From NCBI RefSeq assembly GCF_004335015.1, contig NZ_RQRU01000001.1, forward strand, positions 186,001 to 250,000: a stretch of DNA of 64,000 nt. Direction: 5' to 3'. Of this stretch, positions 18,751 through 27,664 are shown piece by piece (the stretch's first letter is position 1; every line of letters starts with the position of its first letter). The translations under genes were made by a program, and so were the position numbers. The DNA is from Psychrobacter pygoscelis (GTDB lineage: Bacteria > Pseudomonadota > Gammaproteobacteria > Pseudomonadales > Moraxellaceae). The notes below the pieces were generated by a model. That model was given only the letters and a program-made list of their open reading frames with translations. It was not told where the DNA came from and did no database searches.

Positions 18751-20097
18751 ATGAGTGACCATAGCCTAGAGCGTTTTGGGTACAAACAGGAGCTTTCAAG
18801 AACGCTGGAGCTGCGAGATCTGGTCATCTATGGCTTTATCTTTATCGTTCCCATTGCCCCCTTCGGTATCTTCGGCCATGTCATGAACGCAAGCGGCGGC
18901 ATGATTGTGACGGCCTATATCATTGGGCTGATTGGGATGCTGTTCACCGCTATTAGTTACTCACAGATGGCCAAAGAGTTCCCTATAGCAGGTTCCGTAT
19001 ATTCTTATGTGTCTAGAGGCACTAACAGCTTTGTCGGTTTTGTCGCGGGCTGGATTATGCTATTGGATTATATTCTCGTCCCCGCTCTACTATATGTTGT
19101 AGGTGCCTTTGCTATTCACGATATCTTTCCCTCGCTCTCCCCCGTATTCTTGCTCATCGCTTTCGTCATCTTTAATACCTATATCAATATTCGCGGCATT
19201 AGCTTTACTGCCGTTTTCAACCGTTGGATGTTGGCGGCAGAGCTGATTGTACTGGCCTTATTCCTAATCGTAGGCGTGATTGCCATTAGCAATAATGTTA
19301 ATGGCGCAGTCTTCTCTATAGCACCCGTTTATGACGCTGATAACTTTTCGCTAGGACTGATCATCTCTGCCGTCCCTATAGCCGTACTGAGCTTCCTTGG
19401 TTTTGATGGTATTTCCACCCTAGCGGAAGAAGCAAAAGGGGGCGGTAAGGCAGTGAGTAAAGCGATCTTTATCGTGTTGTTTGTTATCGGCAGCTTGTTC
19501 ATTGCGCAAACATGGATTGCGGCCTTGATCCAACCTGATCCGCAGCAATTTAGCAATTTAGATACTGCATTTTATGAGACGGCTCGTATTGCTGGCGGGG
19601 GCTGGCTTGCCGTATTGACAGCTGCTACGACTGCGCTTGCCTGGGGCATAGCAGATTCACTGGTCGCGCAGGTCGCTACTGCTCGTATTCTCTACAGTAT
19701 GGGCCGTGATCGTCTATTGCCATCAGCGCTCTCGCGGGTGCACCCGCGTTATAAAACGCCCTATGTCAGTACGCTATTAGTCAGTCTAGTCTCTATTGCG
19801 GTTGGGCTTGCTTTTATGGCGCATCTGGCGCTGTTGACCTCCATTGTCACCATAGGCGCGCTGACCGCGTTTATGATCCTTAATATCAGTACGCTTTATT
19901 ATTTTGTCATTAAGAAAAAGTCCTACAACGTCTTTTTACATATCCTAAGTCCTCTACTCGGTGTGGGAGTTGTAGGCTACATTTGGAGTGGCTTTGAGGG
20001 CTACACAATTTTGATTGGTGCTGTTTGGGCCTTAATAGGAGTGGGCATCTATTACCTCGCCCGCCGGCGTGGCCAGCAAGTCAATATGGAGATTTAA
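18751..20097 (+). CDS. APC superfamily amino-acid/amide permease
   Basis: Inner-membrane transporter of 448 residues with about twelve hydrophobic segments. The first helix contains the unwound-region motif IVPIAPFGIFG (32-42). FDGISTLAEEAKGGGKAV in helix 6 and the following loop is typical of APC permeases, as is TARILYSMGRDRLLP. The next gene, an acetamidase/formamidase, starts 2 nt after its stop, and its ribosome binding site lies inside this gene. The permease therefore probably imports the amide or a compound that yields it. The substrate is inferred from that coupling only. Confidence 0.88.
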   Translation: MSDHSLERFGYKQELSRTLELRDLVIYGFIFIVPIAPFGIFGHVMNASGGMIVTAYIIGLIGMLFTAISYSQMAKEFPIAGSVYSYVSRGTNSFVGFVAGWIMLLDYILVPALLYVVGAFAIHDIFPSLSPVFLLIAFVIFNTYINIRGISFTAVFNRWMLAAELIVLALFLIVGVIAISNNVNGAVFSIAPVYDADNFSLGLIISAVPIAVLSFLGFDGISTLAEEAKGGGKAVSKAIFIVLFVIGSLFIAQTWIAALIQPDPQQFSNLDTAFYETARIAGGGWLAVLTAATTALAWGIADSLVAQVATARILYSMGRDRLLPSALSRVHPRYKTPYVSTLLVSLVSIAVGLAFMAHLALLTSIVTIGALTAFMILNISTLYYFVIKKKSYNVFLHILSPLLGVGVVGYIWSGFEGYTILIGAVWALIGVGIYYLARRRGQQVNMEI

Positions 20098-20098
20098 T

Positions 20099-21037
20099 AT
20101 GAAAATCAAAACGATTCACGACATTCATCATTGCTTTGACCATGATATCGCGCCCGTTGAGACCATCAGCTCGGGCGATACGCGGCGCTTTGATATCCTC
20201 GATGCTAGTGGCGGCTTGGTGACCCCTGACAGCCAAGCTGAGCTGCTGACCCGACTGCCTTTTGATAAGCTAAACCCGGTCTGTGGCCCTCTGTATATGG
20301 CCGATGCCGAGCCCGGCGACGTCATTGAGGTTGAGCTGTTAGACTTTGAGACAGGCAGCTGGGGTTGGACCGGAATCATACCCGGATTTGGCTTACTGGC
20401 TGACGAGTTTAGCTCGCCTTGGCTGAAGATTACTGAGTACGATAGCGAGTCAGTCTACTTTGATAATGACATCGTTATCCCGTTTCGACCCTTTGCCGGT
20501 ACTATAGGTTTAGCCCCTGCCGAGCCTGGCGCACACTCTATTGTGCCGCCGCGCCATTGTGGCGGTAACTTAGATATTCGCGATCTGGTTCAAGGCTCTA
20601 AACTTTACTTACCTGTCCAGGTACCAGGCGGTCTCTTTAGTATTGGCGATACCCACGCATGTCAAGGCGATGGTGAAGTCTGCGGCACAGCAGTTGAGAC
20701 GCGGATGGCGGCGACAGCGACCCTAAGACTGCATAAGGGCGACAGTATTCCTATGCCCATGTTTGATATGCCAGCGGTTGCGAGCGATCAGCAGAATGAA
20801 GGCTATATTGTCACCACCGGTGTGGGGCCAGACCTAATGACGGGAGCCAAAGATGCCCTACGCTTTATGATAGATCGACTGCATAAAAAAGCGGAGATGG
20901 ACGAAGAGATGGCCTATGCGCTGTGCAGCGTAGCAGGACAGTTAAAGATCAGCGAAATCGTTGACCAGCCCAACTGGGTCGTCTCCTTTTATATGCCCAA
21001 AGCTATCTTTAAATCGCGCAGTCTTAAGATTATGTAG
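20099..21037 (+). CDS. Acetamidase/formamidase family amidohydrolase
   Basis: Enzyme of 312 residues that hydrolyses short amides (formamide or acetamide to the acid and ammonia). Family features are GDVIEVELLDFETG, GWTGIIPGFGLL, FAGTIGLAPAEPG, PPRHCGGNLDIRDL with metal-site His/Asp, and GDTHACQGDGEVCGTAVE. An upstream in-frame ATG exists at 20069. The start at 20099 is preferred because GGAG lies 7 nt before it and it directly follows the permease TAA, giving translational coupling. Likely role: nitrogen release from an imported amide. Confidence 0.9.
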   Translation: MKIKTIHDIHHCFDHDIAPVETISSGDTRRFDILDASGGLVTPDSQAELLTRLPFDKLNPVCGPLYMADAEPGDVIEVELLDFETGSWGWTGIIPGFGLLADEFSSPWLKITEYDSESVYFDNDIVIPFRPFAGTIGLAPAEPGAHSIVPPRHCGGNLDIRDLVQGSKLYLPVQVPGGLFSIGDTHACQGDGEVCGTAVETRMAATATLRLHKGDSIPMPMFDMPAVASDQQNEGYIVTTGVGPDLMTGAKDALRFMIDRLHKKAEMDEEMAYALCSVAGQLKISEIVDQPNWVVSFYMPKAIFKSRSLKIM

Positions 21038-21126
21038 CTGATAATACGGGCTTAACACCGGCAATGCTGTTTAGTCATGCTAGTAAAGCCACTCGGGTGA
21101 TAAGAGAGACGCTACTTTTAAGACAT

Positions 21127-21155
21127 AAAAAAGCCCTGCTAGTGTGGGGCTTTTT
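21127..21155. terminator. Bidirectional rho-independent terminator
   Basis: AAAAAAGCCC-N10-GGGCTTTTT hairpin with A and T runs, 90 nt after the amidase stop. Confidence 0.8.
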
Positions 21156-21331
21156 AGTCTAATTTCTCGTCTCGTTAGCTCTTCCTAGAGCTCCATTACC
21201 ACTTCAACTAATTAGTACTTTATAAATTGGTTTTCTACTAGACTGTCTAATACTGGCCCCCCTTGCGAAGATAGGATGTCCCCGCAAATTATTCATCAGT
21301 ATCGCCATACTTTAGATAAGAGAAAGACACT

Positions 21332-21799
21332 GTGACCACTAATAATGCAGCCATGGAAGACGTAAAACTTGAAGGCTTTAACGTAGACGACCGCAACCAA
21401 CTCGGCAGCTATACGCTCACTTTGGAGGATATCATCAGCTTTGCGGAGCAATGGGACCCGCAGTTTTTTCATACCGATCCTGAACGCGCGGTGACCGAAG
21501 GCTTCTTCGGCGGCATTATCGCCAGTGGTATCCAGACTATGGCGGTCTTTCAGCGCTTATCGGTGCAGAGTTTTTCGCAGAACGTAAAGGTGATTGGCGG
21601 TGCGGGGATTAAAGACTTACAGTTTCGCCATCCAGTGTATCCCGGCGATACCTTGACCGGATCTCTAACGGTGACCGATGTTCATCATGATTCTGAGCGC
21701 CATCGTACCCTAGTCACTTATGCTGGCGAACTGATCAATCAAAAAGAAGAAAAAGTTTTGGTACTCTTCATCTCGGTTTATATCCAAACGCCAAGCTAA
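21332..21799 (+). CDS. MaoC-like (R)-enoyl-CoA hydratase / dehydratase
   Basis: Hot-dog-fold protein of 155 residues expected to hydrate enoyl-CoA or a related acyl thioester. The catalytic DPQFFHTDPERA block (Asp and His) lies near residues 41-52, and GGIIASGIQTMAVFQRL follows as in MaoC proteins. FRHPVYPGDTLTG is also typical. The start is a GTG at 21332, supported by AAGAGAAAG about 8 nt before it; the next in-frame ATG (21353) has no ribosome binding site. It is monocistronic. The acyl substrate is unknown. Confidence 0.85.
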   Translation: MTTNNAAMEDVKLEGFNVDDRNQLGSYTLTLEDIISFAEQWDPQFFHTDPERAVTEGFFGGIIASGIQTMAVFQRLSVQSFSQNVKVIGGAGIKDLQFRHPVYPGDTLTGSLTVTDVHHDSERHRTLVTYAGELINQKEEKVLVLFISVYIQTPS

Positions 21800-21925
21800 A
21801 TTAAATTTGAGACTATGATTATCTTTCAGCCAATGGTCTAGCGTCGTCGGCTAGTGCCGTCCTTACCCATATCTCCATTTCTAATTTTCTTTAAGTAGCC
21901 GATAACAGGCAATCCTACTAGCGCA

Positions 21926-22195
21926 TCATTCCTCTTTCGCAGTCGGCTTAAACCAACCGAAGCTCTTAATCAACCTCTGAATAATCACAAAGTTTATCAC
22001 CAAAAAGGTGACGAACCAGAGGCTAAACAGTAGATTGGTCTGAGTAAAAAAGCTGGGAACATAGGCGTCGCTCAAGCCGATCCCACTCCAACGGTAGTTC
22101 CATAGATACCCCACATACAAGCCCACCATGAAGTTTGCAAAAAACAATAGCAGTCGGTGCTTTAAGGGGTTAGCGTCTTGCGTTTTGTCTGTCAT
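21926..22195 (-). CDS. Hypothetical small membrane protein
   Basis: Unrecognised 89-residue protein with two hydrophobic segments, roughly 15-33 and 54-72. They are separated by a loop rich in aromatic residues (YLWNYRWSGIG) and followed by a short charged tail (KPTAKEE). The predicted arrangement is a two-helix inner-membrane hairpin. It lies between the MaoC gene (opposite strand) and a broken DJ-1/PfpI gene. No function can be given. Confidence 0.62.
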   Translation of the reverse strand: MTDKTQDANPLKHRLLLFFANFMVGLYVGYLWNYRWSGIGLSDAYVPSFFTQTNLLFSLWFVTFLVINFVIIQRLIKSFGWFKPTAKEE

Positions 22196-22287
22196 GATTT
22201 ACTTGTTTTCCTAATAAGGCTGATTGGCGCTATAGAGCGCTTATACGGTTAATCGCTCAATAAGACTTAACGATTTAATCGTTACTC

Positions 22288-22500
22288 TTAAATTTGAAAG
22301 TCATACTCCATCCGCCTTGCCGTCTGATTGGCAATATCTTTACTCGTAAGCTTTGCCAAGCAATACAGACTGGCATCAATTCCGGCGCTAATACTTGTGG
22401 CAGTAACTGGCTGCATATGATCATCACTGGCATACACATATCGGATGCTATTAATGACCGTGATGACGTGGAAATCAAATATACGGCAGGTTAGGTTAGC
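22288..22500 (-). pseudogene. DJ-1/PfpI (GATase1-like) gene remnant, 5' part lost
   Basis: The minus strand encodes the C-terminal third of a DJ-1/PfpI protein. The readable residues include FDFHVITVINS, then TATSISAGIDASLYCLAKL, then ANQTARRMEYDFQI and a stop at 22288. The SAGID...LYCLAKL...ANQTARRMEY pattern is the end of the family. Upstream the frame meets a stop near 22510 and no start codon exists, so the nucleophile-elbow half is missing. The DUF262 genes begin about 100 nt beyond the break, so their arrival may have removed the 5' part. An overlapping open frame in another phase (22275-22478) is a shadow. Confidence 0.75.
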
Positions 22501-22602
22501 AGTCTTAAAATCGATTTAGGAAGACAATCAATGACGAAGCTCAGAACCAGCCATCAAAAGTCGGGAAATCCCGTGATGGTCTTGGTTAGAAAGGCTTACG
22601 AC

Positions 22603-24690
22603 TTAATCTGTCGCTAAATATACTAACGTAGTTTTGTAGTGATCTGATAATTTTTTAATCATATCATCCCTATGTTGTTCGATAGTGATTTTATCCCAGT
22701 CTTTACTACCATCAAGTAAATCAAAAATAGCTTTAAGCTTTAAAGAGTCACAATGTTTTTTAGCTTCAAAATCAGCTTTTTTCTTAGCAACGGCTTGATT
22801 GCTATAAGCAGAGTTTTCACTGGGACTGAGCAAGACAAGATTACCAAAGGAATCAAGCACGTCTTTTTCTAACTGGTTTTTATATTCTTCGTTTTGAGGG
22901 TGCACGTGCTCCACTGAGTTTTTGGAAGAAATACGATAAGCCTTAAACTTATCATCGGTTTGATTATCGGCGTTTTTCCACAAAATATATTCTAGTTTTT
23001 GAAACCAGTAATGGTTAAAGGCCGTACCGTTAGACTCTTGTAAATAGGCTTCGATCGCTGACCATGGCTGACATTCTGGTACATGTCCTTTGACTAGCAT
23101 GAAGCTGGCTTCTTTTTGCGTCGTAGTCGCTAATGACAAAATATTATCAATACGTTCTAATTCTTTTAAAACGTCATCCTCTTTTTTATCTTCGTTTTTA
23201 ACTGCATCTACATAGTATTCATCATTAGTAGGCTCAGCCACTAAATAATTTAACAATGGCGTCAACCAATACTGAGCTGAGCGCTCACCACTGAAGTTTC
23301 TTACCGCTTGCAATTGAACTAAGTTATTTAAAGGTTTGGCAGTTCGATTGAAGTATCGCTTCCCATTTGAAGTTGACTCGGTTATATCCGTTAGACGTAA
23401 TTTTGGGTCGTTTCGATCATCATGCTCAACCCATTTAACCACCCATAAATCAAATTGATAGCGCACTTGCCATAACAATTGTAAGAATTGCTTAATATCA
23501 GATTCGTTTGATTTCACCAACGGCTCAAATATTTTAAGTAGATTACTTGCAGTAATGCGCTCAGGGATATCCGCTAGATTATTTTTGGCGTTAAACAAGC
23601 GCAAGGTATGAATTAATAACAGCTCAAAGCTAATAATTGACCGACAGTAAACAGTGGGATCATCTATTGCATCATCACTATTTTTATCTTTTTCAGTTTC
23701 TTTTGTATTTGACTTTAGATGTAAGGTGTCATCATCTAACTCCTTATCTAATTCTGCAATCGTTTTACCACTCGATTGACCAGTTGAGATCTCCTCATTA
23801 TCCTTTAAACCTTTCAATTTAAAACCGTTACCTGAGTAGATCGATAGTCTGTGGGGATTTAAGTCCTGCTGATCAGAAAATTCGAATAATTCACGTATAT
23901 TGCGCTCAAAGTAGTTCTCTGTATGCTCGCATACTTGCCAGATAGCGCTATAAATAACCTTTTCACTTATGATAGCTCTAAACAGTTTGGCTTTTAATAA
24001 ATCAACAGGTTGTAACTGTAGCCCTGCAGTATTCAGGTTAGAGAACAGTCGATTTAAGTCTAATTCATCGGGGACAATCGTATTAACCCACTGAACTTTA
24101 GTAAAAATAAATTCAGAAAAGCCCTCAATATCAAATTTTTGATCGCTATCTTTAAGACTGGCTACGGCTTGCTTTAATACCCTTAATCCATTATCTATTT
24201 GAGACAGATATGGATTATTCTGAATTGCTTCTGGGCTGGGTGAGATATAATTGGTTAGATTTGAATAACTGCCCATTAGCTGCGTGACTTCATCACGGAT
24301 ATCAAACTTTAACCGAGGGTTATTATTTTTAATAGCCACATCAGCAAGCCTACAATTTATATTGTTAGTCATAAAAGCGATGGAAATAAGCATCAAAGTA
24401 GTGGTGCGTTGTTGACCGTCTATCAGTTCGTAAGCGAGGGTTTTCTTGTCATTATCCAAACCTTCTATATGTTTAGCTGATAAAGTGCTACCGATATAAT
24501 AATCAGTTCCCACTGTCTTCTCAGCTTCATCTTTAGTTTCAGGTTGAAAAGTATCCTTGATATCATTAAATAGTTTCAGGACATCCTCATCTCGCCAAAC
24601 GTAGGGGCGCTGGTAACACGGAATAATAAAGCCAATATCTCCCTGACTAATCTTTGCTAAATTCATAACCTCTGACTCGACCGACTTCAT
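22603..24690 (-). CDS. DUF262 + DUF1524 (HNH) protein, GmrSD-like, putative defence nuclease
   Basis: Large 695-residue protein. The N-terminal DUF262 (ParB-like) domain shows IPCYQRPYVW (23-32) and the nucleotide-handling ELIDGQQRTTTL (88-99). The C-terminal DUF1524 HNH-type nuclease shows VEHVHPQN (593-600), GNLVLL (616-621) and NSAYSN (626-631). This order matches GmrSD-type type IV restriction enzymes, which cut modified phage DNA. Its ATG overlaps the TAA of the upstream DUF262 gene (TAATG), so the two are co-translated. Both are AT-richer than their neighbours. Defence is inferred from family and context; the modification recognised is unknown. Confidence 0.87.
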   Translation of the reverse strand: MKSVESEVMNLAKISQGDIGFIIPCYQRPYVWRDEDVLKLFNDIKDTFQPETKDEAEKTVGTDYYIGSTLSAKHIEGLDNDKKTLAYELIDGQQRTTTLMLISIAFMTNNINCRLADVAIKNNNPRLKFDIRDEVTQLMGSYSNLTNYISPSPEAIQNNPYLSQIDNGLRVLKQAVASLKDSDQKFDIEGFSEFIFTKVQWVNTIVPDELDLNRLFSNLNTAGLQLQPVDLLKAKLFRAIISEKVIYSAIWQVCEHTENYFERNIRELFEFSDQQDLNPHRLSIYSGNGFKLKGLKDNEEISTGQSSGKTIAELDKELDDDTLHLKSNTKETEKDKNSDDAIDDPTVYCRSIISFELLLIHTLRLFNAKNNLADIPERITASNLLKIFEPLVKSNESDIKQFLQLLWQVRYQFDLWVVKWVEHDDRNDPKLRLTDITESTSNGKRYFNRTAKPLNNLVQLQAVRNFSGERSAQYWLTPLLNYLVAEPTNDEYYVDAVKNEDKKEDDVLKELERIDNILSLATTTQKEASFMLVKGHVPECQPWSAIEAYLQESNGTAFNHYWFQKLEYILWKNADNQTDDKFKAYRISSKNSVEHVHPQNEEYKNQLEKDVLDSFGNLVLLSPSENSAYSNQAVAKKKADFEAKKHCDSLKLKAIFDLLDGSKDWDKITIEQHRDDMIKKLSDHYKTTLVYLATD

Positions 24691-26063
24691 TACTGCTCTC
24701 TCCCCAATCCAGTAATATGGACCGTTAAATCATTTGCAAAGTCTGCTTTTGGGTTATCTTCACTCGTCGTTAGACCAAACTGATCAATAGCCGAAATAAC
24801 AAATCGTCTCTTCACACTATTTTTATTATCTTTATTATCCAGATTTGATCCTTCAAGCTTAAGCTCAAAACTATCTAGATAGTCAAAACATTGCTCTGGC
24901 GTATAGCTCAAAGCGATCCAATCCAGTACCGGCGTTTCCTTAACAAAGGCATAAATTGAATTCTCTCGGACCGCCTTTTGATTACTAACTCGTCTTGAAT
25001 AAACCACTCTAAATATCTTTTTGGCCGCGATAGCCAACTGGTACTCCCCAAAGCGACTGATATAAATTAATAGGCAGGTTTCAAATAGGTTTTGTAAGTA
25101 ACCACAACCTTGAAGTTTCTTAAGCCAATTAATAAATTCATCATAGCCTGATACAGGTGGAAAGTCAGGGTGGCTCCAGTATTTATGATGCAGCTGTTTG
25201 AAATAAGCCAACCATTCGATACTGTTGATGCCTGCATTTAGTGGTTGATGTACCTCATACCCATTAACATACTCTTGAGATACGCAGCCTTGGACATCAG
25301 TCATTGTCTTAATACGATTAAAGCGTATGTCACTACCCTTATTGGTCTTTTCAGCCAGCTCGTCCACAATACACTCACGAATAAGGGTAGGCTGACGATG
25401 TGATGGCAGCTTCTTCATAGCAAGGGTTTGCCAATAGCGACCTCGAAGTAACGCAATGACGATTCTATCTAACTGACCCAGTTGTTCCCATTTTTTGGCA
25501 TAAAAGCTTTGCTTATCTTTAGCTATTTCACGCAGATGATGCGCCTTAATGATATCAGGCCCACCTAAGCGTATCCCACCGGTATTTTGGGTCTCAAAAA
25601 AACGATAAGCATCATCTTCTGATTGCGTCACCACCAAGGTAAGCTCTAACGCTTTAGCATCAATTTCAAGCGCCTGATTATTCGGATAAGTTTCTCTAAG
25701 CCATTGAAGGTTATTTTTTATATTATTATGACTAATAGGAGAGACAAAAGTTAGATTTGAGGTGGGCTGATTAGTGAAGTGCTGAAGTATCGACAAAGTA
25801 GTAATACGCTGCTGACCATCAATAATGTTTAGACTATTATCTTCCTTGCGATGTACTATGATGCTGCCTAAATAATAGGGAATGTCTGGTGTTTCAGACG
25901 CATGCTGCTTGATATCATCTAACAGTTTTTTGATTTGTTTTGGTTGCCAGCAATAAGGCCGTTGATATTCGGGAATTACCAATTTGCCTTTAATATTCTC
26001 TGAGATATTTAACTTGGGTTGAAATAACTGGTCTACGGTACAGACCTTCGCAACGACACTCAT
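24690..26063 (-). CDS. DUF262 protein without nuclease domain, partner of the HNH protein
   Basis: 457 residues, first gene of the coupled pair. The N-terminal DUF262 domain has IPEYQRPYCW (30-39), YYLGSIIV (63-70) and NIIDGQQRITTL (79-90). DGQQR is the conserved NTP-binding/hydrolysis motif. No HNH motif is present in the rest, which is largely helical with many aromatic residues. It may act as a recognition or regulatory subunit for the downstream DUF1524 protein. No methylase or other restriction gene is adjacent, which points to a modification-dependent or abortive mechanism. This is inference. Confidence 0.83.
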   Translation of the reverse strand: MSVVAKVCTVDQLFQPKLNISENIKGKLVIPEYQRPYCWQPKQIKKLLDDIKQHASETPDIPYYLGSIIVHRKEDNSLNIIDGQQRITTLSILQHFTNQPTSNLTFVSPISHNNIKNNLQWLRETYPNNQALEIDAKALELTLVVTQSEDDAYRFFETQNTGGIRLGGPDIIKAHHLREIAKDKQSFYAKKWEQLGQLDRIVIALLRGRYWQTLAMKKLPSHRQPTLIRECIVDELAEKTNKGSDIRFNRIKTMTDVQGCVSQEYVNGYEVHQPLNAGINSIEWLAYFKQLHHKYWSHPDFPPVSGYDEFINWLKKLQGCGYLQNLFETCLLIYISRFGEYQLAIAAKKIFRVVYSRRVSNQKAVRENSIYAFVKETPVLDWIALSYTPEQCFDYLDSFELKLEGSNLDNKDNKNSVKRRFVISAIDQFGLTTSEDNPKADFANDLTVHITGLGREQ

Positions 26064-26377
26064 TACTTCGCCTTAATTTATTATTATCTCTCAAAAAATA
26101 GTAGAAGATTACTACTGCCCATCTGTTTTTTAGTCATATTTTATTAAATACTGATCCGCTAAGCGCTAGTCTAGGATCAGTGTGCAAGTTTGTCTATATC
26201 TATCTCTTTAAAAAAGCTAGAAATAATTACTCTCTTCAATATAGTCAATCCTATTTAGAACGGATATGTTGACCAATCTCTAATAAAAATTCACTTGCTA
26301 GAAGTCGTGTTACGTCTGAGGCTGCGTAAATTTTTACCAGTGACTCTGTAACTTATTTAAAATGGACTGGCTATAGC
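26064..26377. other. Intergenic region with a possible C-terminal gene fragment
   Basis: About 310 nt between the DUF262 pair and the prfB terminator. On the minus strand 26251-26352 encodes a 33-residue open stretch ending in ASEFLLEIGQHIRSK and a stop. It has a stop upstream and no start codon. It reads like the end of a real protein whose front is gone, but I cannot name it. It may mark the other border of the DUF262 insertion. Confidence 0.3.
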
Positions 26378-26420
26378 AAAAAGCCATTCCCGAGTGATTA
26401 TCATAAGGAATGGCTTTTTT
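26378..26420. terminator. Strong bidirectional terminator after prfB
   Basis: AAAAAGCCATTCC (26378-26390) pairs with GGAATGGCTTTTTT (26407-26420), a 13-bp stem with A and T runs, 32 nt after the prfB stop. Confidence 0.9.
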
Positions 26421-26451
26421 GAATACAGACTCAATTAAATTGACGGCTAAA

Positions 26452-27547
26452 TCACAACCCCGCTTTAAGACTCGCCTCAATAAACTGATCCAGATCGCCA
26501 TCGAGTACCGCGCCAGTATTAAAGGTCTCTACCCCAGTGCGCAAGTCTTTAATCCGTGAGTCATCAAGCACATACGAGCGAATCTGGCTGCCCCAACCGA
26601 CGTCGGACTTATTGTCTTCGACCGCTTGCTGCTTCTCCATGCGCTTTTGCATCTCAAGCTCATAGAGCTTGGCACGTAACATCTTCATTGCGGTAGCCTT
26701 GTTGCCATGTTGACTGCGCTCATTCTGACAAGTCACGACCGTGCCAGAAGGTTCATGGGTAATACGCACCGCAGAGTCAGTAGTGTTGACGTGCTGACCA
26801 CCGGCTCCACTTGAGCGGTAAGTATCGATGCGTAGATCAGAGGGGTCTATCTCAATCTCGATATCATCGTCAATCTCAGGCGAGACAAATACCGCAGCAA
26901 ACGAGGTATGACGACCGTTATTACTATCGAAAGGTGACTTACGCACAAGGCGATGCACGCCCGTCTCAGTCCGTAGCCAACCAAAGGCATAATCGCCTTT
27001 AATATATAAGGTAGCCGACTTAATGCCCGCGACGCTACCCGAAGATACTTCGATGGCCTCAGCATTAAAGCCATGCGCATCGCACCAGCGCGTATACATG
27101 CGTAGCAACATCTCGGCCCAGTCTTGCGCCTCAGTGCCGCCACTGCCCGACTGAATATCGAGATAGCAGTTATTAGGGTCCATCTCGCCATTAAACATCC
27201 GCTTAAACTCAAGCTCATCGACTTGAGTTTGCGCACCGTCAAGCTCACTTTGTACCTCTTTCAGCAGGCTTTCATCTTCTGCTTCTACAGCCAGCTCTAG
27301 CATAGCAGCGGCGTCTTCTAAGGTCGCTTCAAGTCCCGTAATGGTATCGATAACGCCGTCAAGTTGGCTTTTCTCTTTACTGATCTTGGTCGCGCGCTCA
27401 GGATCATTCCACAGCTCAGGACTTTCCATCTCAAGGTTGACTTCTTCTAGACGCTCTGTCTTACCGTCAAAGTCAAAGATACCCCCGAAGGTCGTTGGCT
27501 CGCTCAGTCAGATCTTTGATTTGCTCTTGGTACTGATTAATTTCCAT
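26452..27547 (-). CDS. prfB: Peptide chain release factor 2 with programmed +1 frameshift
   Basis: RF2 recognises UGA and UAA stop codons and triggers peptide release. The complete 364-residue product needs two frames. A 24-codon first part ([20 protein letters not shown] then RGYL) ends at TGA (27475-27473). The rest begins with Asp read after a +1 slip. The second part holds the stop-recognition tripeptide SPF (RKSPFDSNN) and the catalytic GGQ ([10 protein letters not shown]). The total length matches E. coli RF2 (365 aa). A strong terminator follows, and a HAD phosphatase gene lies upstream on the same strand. The frame break is the normal autoregulatory site, not damage. Confidence 0.97.
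27472..27487 (-). promoter_or_regulatory. prfB programmed frameshift site
   Basis: On the minus strand CGGGGGTATCTTTGAC: an internal Shine-Dalgarno-like GGGGG, the slip codon CTT, the stop TGA and a following C. This is the classical RF2 signal. When RF2 is scarce the ribosome pauses at UGA and slips +1 to read GAC. Confidence 0.96.
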
Positions 27548-27664
27548 TGATATTCCTATGATTTGTAATAGCCTTGATTGCTATCAATTCGATAACACTG
27601 CTGACCAATTCACTAAAATGAGCTATTCTATCAAACTTAACGCATAACTGGCGTTAAGTATTGG

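Noticed and set aside
22275..22478. 67-codon minus-strand ORF starting at 22478
   Set aside because: The neighbouring frame gives a clear DJ-1/PfpI C-terminus; this ORF is its shadow.
27429..27547. Frame break at the start of prfB as a mutation
   Set aside because: The break coincides with the complete programmed frameshift signal, so it is normal.
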